Shown here piece after piece: positions 1 to 13,152 of a stretch of 64,000 nt of DNA (the stretch's first letter is position 1; the number at the start of each line of letters is the position of its first letter). The notes beneath the pieces are model-generated. The model ran no database searches. It saw only the letters and a list, made by a program, of their open reading frames with translations, and was not told where the DNA came from. The translations under genes and the position numbers were made by a program. The stretch comes from Phoebastria nigripes (Eukaryota > Chordata > Aves > Procellariiformes > Diomedeidae). The stretch covers positions 62,001 to 126,000 of the forward strand of contig JAYKAV010003359.1 of NCBI GenBank assembly GCA_035582835.1, written 5' to 3'.

Positions 1-493
1 CTTCGGTAATTTCTGGGTTTTGGGGTGAAAAAATATATACTGGAAAATGAGCTAAAATATACTTGTGTAATATTTTGCCCTATTTGCTAATTTCTTCCTA
101 AAATGTCACATGTCTTCAACTGCAGAGCACTTCTCTGCATTTAAGCAGATAACTTCTAAGCACAAATCTTTATACTATTGTAAAATGCAGAGAAATTTAT
201 ATGCAATTAAAGATATGCCAAGCCAAGAAAAGCAAGTGTTTTCCCCTGTGCTTATTGTATGAAAAGAAAAAAAGACGATGTAGATTAAGCCTGTGTGCTG
301 TAGATTCGCTCCAAGCTACGCTAACAGTTCAGTTATCAATTTCAGTGGCATTTGTGAATACTCGGCCCCCCTGTATCAGGTCCTTACTACTTGAAGGGGG
401 AAATAGTAAACAGGAGGCTAAGTCAGAAGCTAACATTTAATTATGTTATATAGTTTCATTTAAGATTGATTACTTTTGGGATTTGGTGCTAGA

Positions 494-556
494 GTTTGGG
501 GTTTTGGTTTGTTTGTTTTTTGTTTTGGTTTTTTTTTGGGTTTTTTTTTTTTTTCC
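494..556 (+). repeat. G/T-only low-complexity tract
   Basis: Runs of T are broken by one to four G, with no A or C over about 60 bases. It belongs to the same class as the tracts at 8361, 34594, 36046 and 47549. Confidence 0.8.
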
Positions 557-3500
557 CCTTTTCCAGTGTATATTTACTCTGCTAAATTCATTTTAACTGT
601 AACCCACAACAGGTTTTTTGATTCAAATTAACTCTAGATGATCTCAGTAATATGACACATTCACTTCCAATGAAAAACTGAAAATACGCTGCGGCAAGCG
701 TCAGCTCCACGTTTTCCCTCTGGTATCTTAGGCAGGCACTCACCGCCCATCCACAAAACACCATTTCACGGAATGTTTGGTTTAAGTGGGTTTACCCTGG
801 GGGAAAAAAGCTCTAATTTTAGCAGCAGTGCACTAAGTTTTTGCAAGATCTTTGGAGTCTTCTCTTCTTTTAACCCTAAATGAGCCGCTCCACTAATGAG
901 ACTGCATGGGGCCAGATGGAGATCCGGAACCCAGAAGAAAAAAACAGGAGCTGATGTTTGTTATTAATTGGGTAGGGCTGGACTCTCTTAGGACACCACG
1001 TTGTATTAGGAAGCTATGCAAAACCCTAAAGCAGTCGACAGCCATACACAACTGTGCACAGGCTATTTTGAGCTATTATGCAGTTATGTGAAAGAGGAAA
1101 GACTATTTCCACTTTGCATGTATTTATATTTTACCCCTGACATTTCTAAATTCCATCTTCCCTGAAGCAAGCTCTTCTCCGAAGAGGGACCAAATACCGT
1201 TTTTTCCACTGGCTTTTATGAAAACAGATGAGGAGATTCTGGTTTGTGCAGCACCTCCAGTGAACTAAAAGTACTGTGGAAGACAAAGCCTTGCAGGAAA
1301 GCCAAGATGAGACACCAAATGAAAATTTGTGGTGAAATATACTGGAGAAAGTTCTTTCTTCCTCTCCTAATTTTTCTCCAAGCTTTACCTGTATCTGCTT
1401 CTCAGATGGCTAGCCTAGGAACGAGGAGTTTTCTGGGCAACATACCCAAAATAAAGAGAAAAATATAGAATGGATCTCATGTGAATTGTACCTGTTAGAT
1501 CTGTTTCCCCTTCCTTGGTCCTACCTTCAAGAAAAGATTGCTCGCGTAAGTTTTGCTGTGGTTTGGTACAAGGAAGTGATTCACCTACCTGTGCACATAC
1601 AAAACAAACAAGCTACAGAAATACCTAAGACCAAGCAGCACAGATTTTGGTAGGAAGTGGACTGACAATAGGCCCAAACACCAAACACGACGGCATCGCA
1701 AATGATAGCTCTCTCACCACTGGGCCTAGGCAGCACCGTTAGACTTTTTCCAGTGGCTTCCAGATCAAACATCAGTTTAAAACTTTTCCATGCAACTCAG
1801 TAGTTCTTCTCCGTTTCCCCAAACCTGCAGGTCCTGATGAACTACAGGCAGTAGGTGCTGCAAACCACCTCACTGTCCAGTAGCATCCCTCCAAACACCC
1901 TGCAATCTTCCAACTGAGGTAACAACAACAAAACTTCATCCCAGAGAAAGGCTGAGAAGTTTCAACGGGTTTTAACTATGCGCATAACCCAGTAACTCCT
2001 ACATGTAATATCTCTTCAGAGACGATCCTGCTGAAGGAGTTTACAAAGAGAACAGTGTGCTTATTTGACAATGGCAATGAGTAATATTTAAAACAACTTA
2101 CTAAAACCCAAATTGTTATCCTTGAGCTGCACATCATACCGACATCGGTGGAACTGCAGCTGGGTGTGTAATGAGCAATGCCGGAATCAAAAAACCCCTC
2201 TTTTAATAAGAATTTTCAGTTAACACTGCCAGTCATTTTCTTTCAAAACTAAGAAAGCATCAACCTTTATTTTATGTGAACAAGGCGCATTCCTGCATGT
2301 AGCCTAACAGCACTATTTTTTCACTCTGAGTCATTACTCAGGCACACCCTGCAAGAAGGAGGATACAATGAAAAAACAGAAGCGGGGGGGAAGACTCCCG
2401 TGGCAATGACACAATGCTAACTGTCCCCAAATCAGCAGGGTTGGCCACCCAGGCAACATGGAAAACATACACCAGAGCCAGCAGCTGCCTGGCCTTTGCA
2501 GTACAGCCATGAAAATGAGGGGCATTTCCTGACAGGGCCCTATTTCAGATCTGCTTAGCTGAGAGCAATTGAGACTCTCAAGTTGCTCTCTCATCACAAG
2601 TAGATTTCACTTTCCTGAGCCAGACACTTTAGACTCTACTGAGTCTTTGCTCAAGAAAGTGTTAAAAGATACTTTACAAGGAGAACAACATTGAGCTGGA
2701 TTTGGTTTGAGAGTTTTCCAAGTAAAACTAGCTGTAAAGGGATTTTAAAACTTACACAAAAGCTCAGCTACAACATCAAGAAAGAGGATTTATATTGAAA
2801 ATAAAGACCAAATTTTTGATCTATGACACTCTGTCTGGGGGCAGGAGAACCATGGCCTGTGAAAGCCTTCAGCTTGCTCACACAGAGCTCAAAACTGTCT
2901 TGCTAGACAGAAAATCCTTTTTTTCTGGCAGTCTCAATGCTGGTACATGAAGGGCGTGTTGTTTCCTGCCTTACTTCTATACTTTTCTTAGGACAGTTTA
3001 TCTTTTTGCCCTTACCAGGGTCCTGAAAACTTCCTAATTTAAAAAACAATGAGGTGTGCAGCTGGGAGAAACCAGCCTGTGACTACTGCCCGACACGGAG
3101 ACCTCTGAGGCTAACCTTCATCTCCTCCTTCACGCTCTGTTACTGTTTATTACCATTTATTTATGCTCCTTCAGCACGTTCAGTTCTAACTCCACGTAAA
3201 ATACTCCGCTAGAATCCAAATAAATTATCTGTACAGCACTGCCCTTGCCCCGTGTCTGGGTAAATCTACCCAAAGGTAGGGAGGAAAGCAATCCTTCCTC
3301 ACCATCCCCAAACAGCAGCTCTGGTTTGGTAATGCAGTCTTGAGACCACTAGAGGCCCCAATAAAACCAGAAAACTTCAGCCCGGGTGACTAACAGCAGT
3401 GAAATATGCCTAAATTCCCATAAAAGTTGACATATTCTAGAAAGTACAAGGCTAAGGATGACCACGCTAGAGCGTAAAGTGTGGATGTAGATGTAAATGC

Positions 3501-5332
3501 CGGCTCAGATGCAGTCCATGGGAGCTAATGACACCATGCTGAGCTGGCTAAGGCAGGCTCAAGTGCATCTTCAAGCAGCACAAACCTGTCACGAGGGAAG
3601 TAATTTTATACAATAAATTACTGGCTGAACCTTAGAATTTCTTCATGGCACTTATTTACTACAGCTCACATCTTCAGCTGCACTGTTCTGTATTGAATCT
3701 ACATTTTTTGATGGGCCCTAAAAGCAAAGTAGCATTTGATCAACTTCTTCAAAACAAATGCAAATTGCCTCACAGTAAAAAATGTGATGCTAAACCTTTT
3801 CCAACTCTAAAATAAGTCAGAGATCTGGCTGATCTACAAGGATCAGATTATCACAAACACAAACAATTCGATTAAACAAACAATGTTTTCCCATATGCTG
3901 TTTTCACATGCAGCAACATGGGGCTGGGGGGACACCCTTGAGGTTTGCCTGCGACTGTCAGCCCATTTAATCCTTTAATGAATTTAAACTGTAGCAAAAG
4001 ACAAATGGACTGCAAGCGTTCAAAACATGTAGTAGAACTCCTGGAAGGGAACAAAAGATCTCATTGTACGGCTCCAGTAAGTTCATCTAGGGCTCTGGTA
4101 GAGTCTCTCTTTTCCTCCTCTTTGAACAGAAGCTGAATAGAAACAGGAATGGGAATTGGCTCCGCCATCACCCCATCGCCAGACTCGCCTCTATGAATAC
4201 ATTAAGGCTGCATGAGAAGTTATTCACTGACAACAACATGGGCTCTCTCTCACTTACCNGTCAATAGACATGTCTATCAAAGGTCAACTTCATGGCCATC
4301 TGGGAGGACCAGCTATGGTGGAAAAAGGCTGGGTGATGCAGGGTCAGAACCAGAGATCAAACTGACACTGCAGCCTGACCGGCTGCAAACTTTTTATTCT
4401 AGGAAAAATAATATCCATGGCTTCTTTCTCCTTCCAAGATACATGAAGGAGTTCCTGCTGATCTGTATGTTTGGCTTAGCTCTGATACAGATCAAATAGC
4501 TAGTAGCTCATTTCAAACTCCTATATTTAAGAGGAAGATACGTTTACGTTATTTATTATGAGTTCTGAAACATGTTCTTTTCAAATAAATTGCACATTAT
4601 ATCATTGTGCAATGTTTGCTTAGCCCTGTACATCACTTGAAAGAAGAAACAGAGGAAGCTTTTAAAACTAAGAGTCAATTTTTACAACATTTTGGTCATC
4701 ATTTGCTTAGAGCAATAATACCACTGATATGGCTTCCCATAGCCTTAGCTATTTCCATACAATTATGGATTTTCTGCTACCTATATCACCAGAATACAAA
4801 AGCATGCCTCTTTCCTTTGCATGGTCTTAACAGACAAATCCAAAGTTTTCATAAAAGATTACTTTTATGTTTATGAAAATCACCTTTAAAAAAAACGCAA
4901 TTAAGTGAAAGACAAACATTCCTTAAATTTACCCAACTTCATCCAAACTGGTTGTATTACCACTAAATGAATATCCCCTACCAGCAAGTTTAATGATGAA
5001 GCACAATTATTTCAATCAGAAATTCACCTTCCACTTGATGATGGTTCTTGCAAATTTTAAAACCACAAGATTTTAAAAAGAAAATTTCTATAAAAGTTAT
5101 GTTTCTGAAGGCACATATATATATTATACAGGCAGCCTTCTGTTCAACAGGTTGCCTTGGGAAAATATTTTAAAAGCACTTTGAAGATTTATTAGAAATA
5201 GCGGTGCACTATTAAGAATAATTTTGTCACACAAGCCTCCGCAACATTTGACAGTGTTACCCCTAATGGAAAACCAGAAAGGGGCAGCAACAAGTGCAGT
5301 ACCATCCTCCAAGCACTTTGGCAGGATCTCAC

Positions 5333-5373
5333 TTTGGCAGAGTCTGTAGTAGCAACTATTGCCTCAACTGTGG
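5333..5373 (-). CDS. Possible 41-nt internal exon (low confidence)
   Basis: The acceptor has a good pyrimidine tract (TCTCACTTTTTTCCAG) and the donor is AAA followed by GTGAGA. The only open frame reads TVEAIVATTDSAK after two bases completing an upstream codon, so it enters in phase 1 and leaves in phase 0. The segment is too short to be more than suggestive. Confidence 0.15.
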
Positions 5374-7430
5374 CTGGAAAAAAGTGAGATATTAAAAAGA
5401 ACTAATACTAGTCAGGCACCAACACTGCAGAAGAGATTGGGGGTAGGGGAGGGCTTCATCAGTTTCTCTCTTTTTTCCTATCTATGTTATTAACCTATTT
5501 AGTCAAATTATTTTTTTAAAAGCATATTTGGGACAGTTAGAAATTCAAGTCTAGGGATGTCCCCCAGATATCCTCAATGTATTTTAAACAAGCCTCTCTT
5601 AATACTTATATACAAAATGGCAGGATGAAAGAAGAGTAGCAGGTACTAGAATCAATCACAACTGCTCATCCTCCTGCTTCATTTTTGTTGCATCCTCAAC
5701 AACACCTAAACAGTTCCTTCAATTAATTATTCTTTGACTCAAACTGAAACTCACAAGAATTGATTTGATTTTATTTCACCCAGGTTATATGTTCAACGTC
5801 TTTTGCTCCTATGTCCTCAACAAACCACAAACATGGAAACTGAAAAATATCACTACTTCTTCTCTAGAAGCTTTCTAACCTTGAGTTAAACTGTAGAAAC
5901 AGTTTCCCTGCACCACCACAAAATGCCTTGGAAGTCTAGAAAGACAGGAACTTTATGACTTATATACATACAGGTTTATATGGATTTCATATGTTAAAGA
6001 TGAAACAATACCTACAATAAACAATAGCAAAGCATTTCCAACAGAGAGAATAACAAATGGTAGTAAAACATTTCCGTATCAGAGACATTTCTTTCTGGCC
6101 TGACTTTCAGTGTTTAATTTTTAATACTTTGCAATAGCTAAAGTATAATATCTCTATCATTTTCAGGGAGAAAGCAAGGACATACCCAAAACCAGGTAGA
6201 GCACAATCACTTTATTTATTTGCTAATAAGAAATGGAAAAAAAAGTAAAATATAGGCAAGGCTATGAAAAATAATGCTCAAGTATTGCATTAAAACATAC
6301 CTAGGCCACAAATGGGATTTTGATTGATCTGTTAAAAATACACTTATAAACTTTCTCATCTGCATGTTTAAGGCTGACAAGTACCAAAGCTTTGAATAGA
6401 AAACCCACGTAAATGTGTCTGTACCTTTGGAGCAGGAGCTATGGAGAAGGGTAGGGGAGAAACCCTTCAGTTCACTGTGATGCATTTCACCATGCACACA
6501 TGGGATAAAGCTTCATCTTCCCACTCAAATATTAAAGCCACATTAAACTAGCATTAAGACAAAGATGAAACTAAGTCCTCCATGCCTGCATCATATTTTA
6601 TGTGCATGTCACAGAACGCTAGGTCATTTACTGTATTTGCTCATGTAATAGCCAGATTTCCCCCAGATTAGGGGGATAACATACGTATTTGTAACTATCT
6701 ATAAACTGCTGCTTGCTAACAGTAAAGCCTGTAAAGCAGCAATATAAAACAGGAGTCATGCAAATCTTAAGCACTCTGCACTACACTGCTGGGTGGGATC
6801 TTCTTAGGTCTTTAAAATTTAGCACATTAAAAAACATACATGAGAAGCCAGGGTGCTGAGTCAGAAGTCAAAGCCTCGTATCAGATGACATAAATAATTG
6901 ACCTTTGCTACCTGCCATGTGGCTGTTCACCTGCATGAAATGTGCAGGTAGGGGAGAGAGAAGAGGAAGTTAATTGCATTTCAGCTGCTAAAACCTCGTT
7001 ATCTTCTACCTTTTAACTGATGTGGTTGTGCAGACTTCCACACAGCCTTCCCTGAACTGCTCCCTTAGCGGCCTCGTGCTCCTTCTGCACCTTCCAGTAA
7101 GGGTTAAACCAAAAGTGATTCACAAGCTGGATTCCTTTGCACCTCTCCTGTCTCTAACAGAGATAGTCAAAATGTCAGAGTTACATAATGCTGACAGAAA
7201 CGTGACTACCTGAAAAACAGGTTTGAATAAAGAATGTAAAACTTTTATAAGTATGGTTACAAACCAGAACAAAGCAGTGCATCCTTCGCAGGCTATGGCA
7301 GCCTCTCATCATGTCTAGGAGATACTGCCTTATCACTGCTTATAGCAACTACATTACAGCAGTTCAACTGCGGAAAACAAACTAACAAGAAAAGGCACTT
7401 TGGACCAATTTGCCTTATCAGCAAGAGGTG

Positions 7431-7473
7431 CCAGCAGGGTTTGATCCACACCCAGCAGGGTTTTATCCCTTGC
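7431..7473 (+). repeat. 21-22-bp tandem duplication
   Basis: ccagcagggtttgatccacac and ccagcagggttttatccct lie head to tail. They differ by one base in the first 16 and then diverge. Confidence 0.5.
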
Positions 7474-8360
7474 CTGCATGGCAGAACCCCCACCCTGTGA
7501 TTCAGCATCAGTGAGGAGGCATCTTGCAGACACTAACTGGGAAGAGTTTTATCAAGACGAAAGACGCAGCTAAGAAGACACATACAAATGAGACCAAAGG
7601 CATACCAAGCCAAGTCAAACTAAAGACCACTGTTCACTGCACCCAGACTGCCCGGTGCAAAGCTAAAAGAATTTTCAAATGTCTGAGAAACACATTAGCC
7701 TGAATACACTAGTGGAGACAAGGCCCTCGTTTAGAAAGATGCCTGATCCATCACCTGACTCAAGCTATGAAAATGGAAATGTACCCGCAGACTTTTTTTC
7801 TGTCAAGGGAATACCATGTATTGGGACACATGAGTCTCCAGATGCCAAAAGCCATGAAGGCAGATGTCTAGACAACCCCTAAGGGCTGAACATCTTTAGA
7901 AAGACATTTTCTCCTTTTCTTTTCTAGTGATATATCCTGTCTGTATGACTCATAACCTTTTAAAATCCACTGTCATAACACTTTCTCCCCTGCACCATAC
8001 AGCGGGTTTTACGTCTGTGCTTCTTCTAACAGCGACTACATGTTGTAAAGGCTGTGTTCAGAGACCGCTTTAAATCCAGACTTTAAGATTTAGAACCCAG
8101 CCCCTCCTCTGTCTCTCAGAGACACTTACCAAAGCACATTCCTTACAAGTAAGCCAAACAAACAGAAAAGTGTTTGGATAAGTAAGGGGTTTCCTTCTTG
8201 TTTTAAAACAGAGGAGAGACCAGCAAGTGTGTGCCCCTGCACTGTTACCCAGGGGGTTCAGATGCAGGCTACTAAAAAGATGAGCTCTGATCATATATGA
8301 CATTGTTGCATGTAAGAGGGAAGACATAGCATCAACCCATTTCTCAGGATCAGGGTTTTT

Positions 8361-8442
8361 AAAAAAAAAAACCCAAAGCAAAACAAACAAAAAACCAAAC
8401 AAACAAAAGACAAAACCACCCAAAAAAACCAAAAAACCAACC
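8361..8442 (+). repeat. A/C-rich low-complexity tract
   Basis: A runs are broken by one to three C, with only isolated G. Read on the other strand it is the same G/T pattern as at 494 and 36046. The 125-codon minus-strand frame running through it (rich in F, G, L, V) is a product of the simple sequence, not a gene. Confidence 0.8.
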
Positions 8443-10084
8443 ATCAACTAGAATGTCTTATCAGGGGATAGCTCTAAAATCAGGGATATGTTTACAGAAA
8501 ACATTTCAAGATTAAAGTATCCTATAAGAAGCAACTAGGTAGGGTTCTGTAGGTGCCAAAAGAAAAGTTTTTGCACTGCATGTACTTCAAACAACCATGT
8601 TTCATTATGGACTGCAAGAACATGAAGTCACCTCCTTTCATTCAAACACTACTAATCTGGAGACAGAAATCCAACACCAGCAGAGGCAATCCAAGCACAG
8701 AAGAAACCAAACACAAAAGAATTACCTTTTTACTGACAGAAGTAGATAGCATGGTCAGTCATTAAGCCCAGGGATACTCCTGTACTGAAAGTCACAAGTA
8801 CTACAATAAAAGGCAGTTAAGAAAATGGGAAAGTCTCTGGTAACATCTTCCATGTTTTTGATCCAACATCTACCACTGAGTATTTCCTAGCCAATTTCTC
8901 AAAAACTGAAGTTAGATGATATGACTTATCAGAATTTAACCTTCATATTTAAATGAAAGAAAATGAATTGTACTTGTGGTGTTTTTAACTCTGACTCAAA
9001 GCATTTATATTGCAGTTTACTGAAACTGTCTCATCTGAGTAACGTCCTTTGTACCGTACATTCAGACTACCCACACTAGAGACTGTGGAGTGAAACAACT
9101 GAAGAAGGGGATAGTATTTTATTCTTCCTATTCTTTATCCTGATTTAACTAAAATTTCATCCCAAAAGATATTGCCAGTTTTCCTAATATCTCTCTTACC
9201 CCATTTCAACATACGCTGTATGAAGATCCCCCCCATCCCCAAATATTAGGACAGTAACGTTTTAAGCTCTTACATTGTTCTTTCACATAACTTTCCCATG
9301 TCATATGAACATTTCACGTATCTATCAAGTCTTAGCAGATATGCACACATAATATGCAGCCTATGAAGTTTCTTTCATTAATTCCATCAGTATAAATTTT
9401 ATTGCAATTCCATCAACAGAACACATGAGAGTGTATTTATAGCAACTATCAGAAAAGCTGGGTGTAAATGGTGGCTCAGTCACCCCAGACACACAGTGCC
9501 TGCACAGCTATGCAACCCAAAATAGAGCGAAACATCATCTTCCAACTGAGCTGATCTTCTGCAGAAACAACCCTTCCAATAAAGCACCAGAGCTTCCTCT
9601 TTTATTTCAAACACTGAACAGATGCCCAAGAACCAGAACAGCTTTGAGTAAGGATGAGTTTAAAATGACTAATCGTTTCCTCTATTATTATAGTTAATGT
9701 TGCCTCTTAGATATCTTGTTTGTGTTACCATGTGAGCTAGTTCCTTCTACTGCAGTACCACAGCTTTTGGTGCAAAGCTCTCTTTTTAAAGCTATAGGCT
9801 TAAAAAAGAAAAAAACCCAAAACAAAAGCCCTCACTTGTCTGAGGCAGTCAAGTTTGCTTATTGGCTGAACTGGATCCACACCACTCACAACAAGCCCAA
9901 AGACTATATCACAATAAAGACAGGCCTAGCAGATGTTAATATTGCTGTTTCTGGATGGAACTTTTTTCTTCCCCTTGCTGAATCATTTATTCATTAAAAA
10001 ACACAGTTTCAGGGAAGACTGAAGTATTCATGAATTTGGGCTGAACTTACAGAAGGGTTCACTCGAGGACAACCCCCTCCGACT

Positions 10085-10130
10085 TGCATTGAAACCAATG
10101 CAGGAGATTGAAATGAACTATTTCAATCTC
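10085..10130. repeat. Two adjacent perfect inverted repeats (stem-loops)
   Basis: The first is tgcattg / caatgca with loop aaac (10085-10102). The second is gagattgaaat / atttcaatctc with loop gaact (10104-10130). Only one base separates them. Both stems are perfect, 7 and 11 bp. They lie about 85 bases before the tRNA-SINE-like remnant. They may be the fold-back core of an old short element or a structured RNA; nothing here decides. Confidence 0.6.
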
Positions 10131-10209
10131 GACAAAAACATTCAGATGCTGGGCACAGGGAATAAAACCCAAGGCAACAAAGGGCTACATTTAGCCATAA
10201 TATGGTGAA

Positions 10210-10300
10210 AGTAGTTCCCAATAGCCAAATGGTTACAGCACTCAGCTGGCACGCAGTAGATTTAGGTTGAAATCTCCCCACTGCTTGGCCAACAGACTAA
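10210..10300 (+). mobile_element. tRNA-derived SINE remnant (MIR/amniote-SINE type)
   Basis: The sequence 'aaatggttacagcactcagc' is similar to a tRNA A-box region. About 35 bases later 'taggttgaaatctcccc' is similar to a B-box (GGTTCRAATCC). The spacing and flanks match the tRNA heads of MIR-like or amniote SINEs rather than a functional tRNA gene: the B-box is mutated and no cloverleaf or acceptor stem can be drawn. The 3' body is not recognisable. Confidence 0.45.
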
Positions 10301-10770
10301 TCCTCCTTTCTGCAGGTTCGCGTTTCAGACGGGTGCACTGAGCTGGCTGCGGGGCCACCCACTCGCTGGCCCACAGAGGCGATGGAAAGCGCAGAGTGGG
10401 GCCACAGCTCCCTCTCCAAGAGCCATCAGCGAGGCTTAGACCTGTCCTCCACCGTGTGCCCAGTTACCCTTACTTACTGCCGAGCAATAAACACATTCCT
10501 GCTGCAAGGGAGATCTGAGGTCAAGCCCCAATGAAGAAAAAGGGCTTCCACAAAAGACACACAGGGATGCGTCGCTGGGAAAAAACACAGGTTGCCCTCC
10601 TTTCCCACTGCCTTCCCCCCAACTCCTTCCCCTGTGGCTCTTGGTTTTAAAAACACAAAACCACACAGGCAAAAAGCCCAAGCTAAACCACTCAAACATG
10701 AGGTTGCTCCAAACAGTCAAATTAACTTGAAACTAGCCAAACTGGGGTTTTCTGGGTTTCTGTAAGAGTT

Positions 10771-10860
10771 CCCCCCATCCCCACCCCCCCACTTTGTTGA
10801 ACTGCCACAATTTTTTCCCCTTGAAATTTTTTTTTTGGGGGGGGGGGGGGAGAGGGGGGG
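10771..10860. repeat. C-rich then G-rich block, incl. a G14 run
   Basis: C6 and C7 runs at 10771-10790 are followed, after a short spacer and a T run, by G14 (10837-10850), AGA and G7 (10854-10860). The opposed C and G runs could fold back on each other or form quadruplexes. The run lengths may be inaccurate in the assembly. Confidence 0.7.
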
Positions 10861-12531
10861 CAGGCAAAGGGGGGAATTTTTTTCCCATATCTATGCCACC
10901 AAATGGAAAAATAAAGATGTAGAGTTTTGTTTTTCTTTTTATGTTATACAAAAAAAATCTGGCCACTGCAGAACTGCGTGCACTTAGGAGAGGGCAAGTC
11001 TGGGACACATTCACATTTTATTAGCACCTAGAGGTCAATAGCCCTGGGAACAGAAAATACTGTAAAAACAATAAATAAATGTTAAAGAGAAGCACTGGGG
11101 AAAGGCATCTGTTTGCATGCCAGGGTGGGGAGGCAGCAGAGTACAAACGACAGGCATAAATTGCTCTTTTTCCTTTCTGTTTAGCTTTCTGCGTAATCCC
11201 ACTGAATAGCTGTAATTTGGGGAACAGCGTTAAGTTCCTCTATCAGAGGCCACTTGGTACATTCCCCTCATTCAAAAGCAGTTGGAGCACAATGGTAAGA
11301 ACGTTATTCATTATTTCCTATTACTTAGGGTGGGACTAAATGCTACTCAACAAGCCTGTATATCAGATAAAGACATCTATAATACATTCACTGAAATTAA
11401 TATCCTGGGGAGGGAGGGGCCTGAACTATTTAATGCCAGTTTTGTTTATAGGCAAAAATAGTAAGAAGTTAGACCCAAAAGTCATCTAATTAATCAAAGT
11501 TATGGGCAGGACAACGCTATGAAGTGACAGCAGTGAGATCATGATGCAATGCTCTGATTAACACCAGTAAAGGCGAGTCGATATATGCCACAGCAAAGCA
11601 GGATTCTCCAGCCTGGGGTACTTTGGGAATCTCTGTTCTAATACATGCTCTAATTGCAGAACTCCTAGCGCTCAGAATTAGGCCCAAACAGGTCCTTTTA
11701 TTACGTTCTCTTTACCGGAGAGAAAATACTGTGTTGCAGGTGTAGTTTCTTACCTAGAAAGTGGCCATTCATACACAAAACTACTCTTTCAGCACCCACA
11801 CAGCTTTCATGAGGGATTATACCCAATTACATACCAGCAGGGATGCTGTTAGTGTTCACTCAAGAGACTGGATGTTTTCAGCTCTATGGCTTTGGACACA
11901 AACTTGTAATCATCTGAAAACGCTGCCCCATTTATCCAAGCTTGCCCATCTCTTGCATCTTTATGATCGATCTGCAAATTTACACCCCCTGATCACAATG
12001 AAAAGTATATAGATAAATATAAAAAAGGGGCCAGCTGCTAAGGTTGAGCTGAGTTTTGCATTTCTCCCATACGACAGCTTCTGTGAACTGCTTTTCCCAC
12101 CCGTTGCTCTGACACCTGGCCAAGCTGGTAGGACCCCCAGCCACATTTCCCAGTCCCAAACGGGTGCATCAGCAGCCGCTTTGCACTAGAGGCCAGGCAG
12201 AAGCAGAGGAAAGCCTCCACCCTGCNGCACAGCTTTTTCAATCACCAGTCAGCATCAAGACTTCTAAAAACAAGATTGAGACAATGAAAGATCTCAGTGA
12301 TATGATGGGAGCCAAAATTGCCTGATTTTTTTTTGTGTGTGTGCACGCAAATGAATCAAAAGTTCCTGTCTGATAATGTCTTCCAGCGCACAACTCCCAG
12401 CCAGTGGCACATGCCAGGCTGGGGTGGAGAGCTGCAGACATTCATGGCTAACTGGAAGGACGCTCAGTGCTTGTCAGGATCAGTCTTAGCTCCCAATTTC
12501 CACTCTAGTAACAGCTACTGCAGAAAGAGAT

Positions 12532-12563
12532 GGGGGGGGCGGTGGGGGGTGGAGGGGGGGGGA
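12532..12563 (+). repeat. G-quadruplex-type motif, plus strand
   Basis: Runs of G8, G6 and G9 with one- to four-base spacers that include further G pairs. Long G runs can supply more than one tetrad column, so intramolecular quadruplex formation is likely. Biological role unknown. Confidence 0.65.
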
Positions 12564-12786
12564 GTTTATTATTTATGTATAAGAAAAGTTTGTATGGTTT
12601 AATACAAATAATCAGTATTTGAGATATTTTTTCTGCTATTGGTTCTGGATTAATGTTGTGCCCAAGAAGCAAACCTCTGGTTTTTGCAAGCACTGGGATC
12701 TCTTGTTCCTCCATATATAAAAAAGTGCTGCTTTAAAATAATAGGGGAAGAAAAAATGATGACTTTTAGCATTTTTTCCCACAGTT

Positions 12787-12809
12787 CCCCACCCCCACCC
12801 CACCCCCCC
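12787..12809 (-). repeat. G-quadruplex-type motif, minus strand (C4-C5-C4-C7 on plus)
   Basis: Four C runs (4, 5, 4 and 7 long) are separated by single A bases. This is an ideal short-loop quadruplex on the minus strand, the strand of the presumed pre-mRNA, and an i-motif candidate on the plus strand. Confidence 0.75.
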
Positions 12810-13152
12810 AGCGAGAGCAAGGCTTTAAATATATAAATAGCCTGGCAAGTGTGTAGTATAAACCACACCCCATCTCAGGGCCACTGTCTTAAAGGAAACT
12901 ATTAATATTAAAAAACCCAGGGATGTGGAGAACGCAGTAAGGCTTGCACTTGACATATTTCTGTATCTACTTTTGAAGGACACCAAGTACCTCTCACAAA
13001 AATGCTGTACCAGGTGCTTTCCCCCTGCCCACATTTTTTTTTTCGACGGACAGAGACTTTTCAGCAGCTCTCCCAGCCCCACTGTTATTTGGCTCCTCCT
13101 GAAGCCAAGACAGCTTTTTATCAGAAACAGTGGCTAACAGGACATACACCCT

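Larger units (their letters stand above)
557..8360. other. Non-coding stretch, presumed intron
   Basis: AT-rich sequence with no convincing gene. It contains an isolated N at 4259, the low-confidence exon at 5333-5373 and the duplication at 7431. Open frames of 60-95 codons are of chance length. Confidence 0.6.

Noticed and set aside
744..796. Minus-strand segment with excellent acceptor (GCTTTTTTCCCCCAG) and GTGAGT donor
   Set aside because: All three frames contain stops within 53 nt, so it is a decoy pseudoexon. It also shows how common such splice-site pairs are here.
2740..2775. 12-nt splice-bounded microexon candidate on the minus strand
   Set aside because: Short AG...GT spacings like this recur by chance through the window. 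No phase or conservation evidence.
4258..4312. Minus-strand segment with strong acceptor and GTAAGTGAG donor, frame WSSQMAMKLTFDRHVY
   Set aside because: The only long frame hits TGA two codons before the donor, and an N sits next to the donor. Not callable as an internal coding exon.
8070..8447. 125-codon minus-strand frame with a transmembrane-like F/L/V/G run
   Set aside because: The hydrophobic run is the translation of an A/C-rich simple tract (8361-8442). The nearby 12-nt splice-bounded piece is of chance size.
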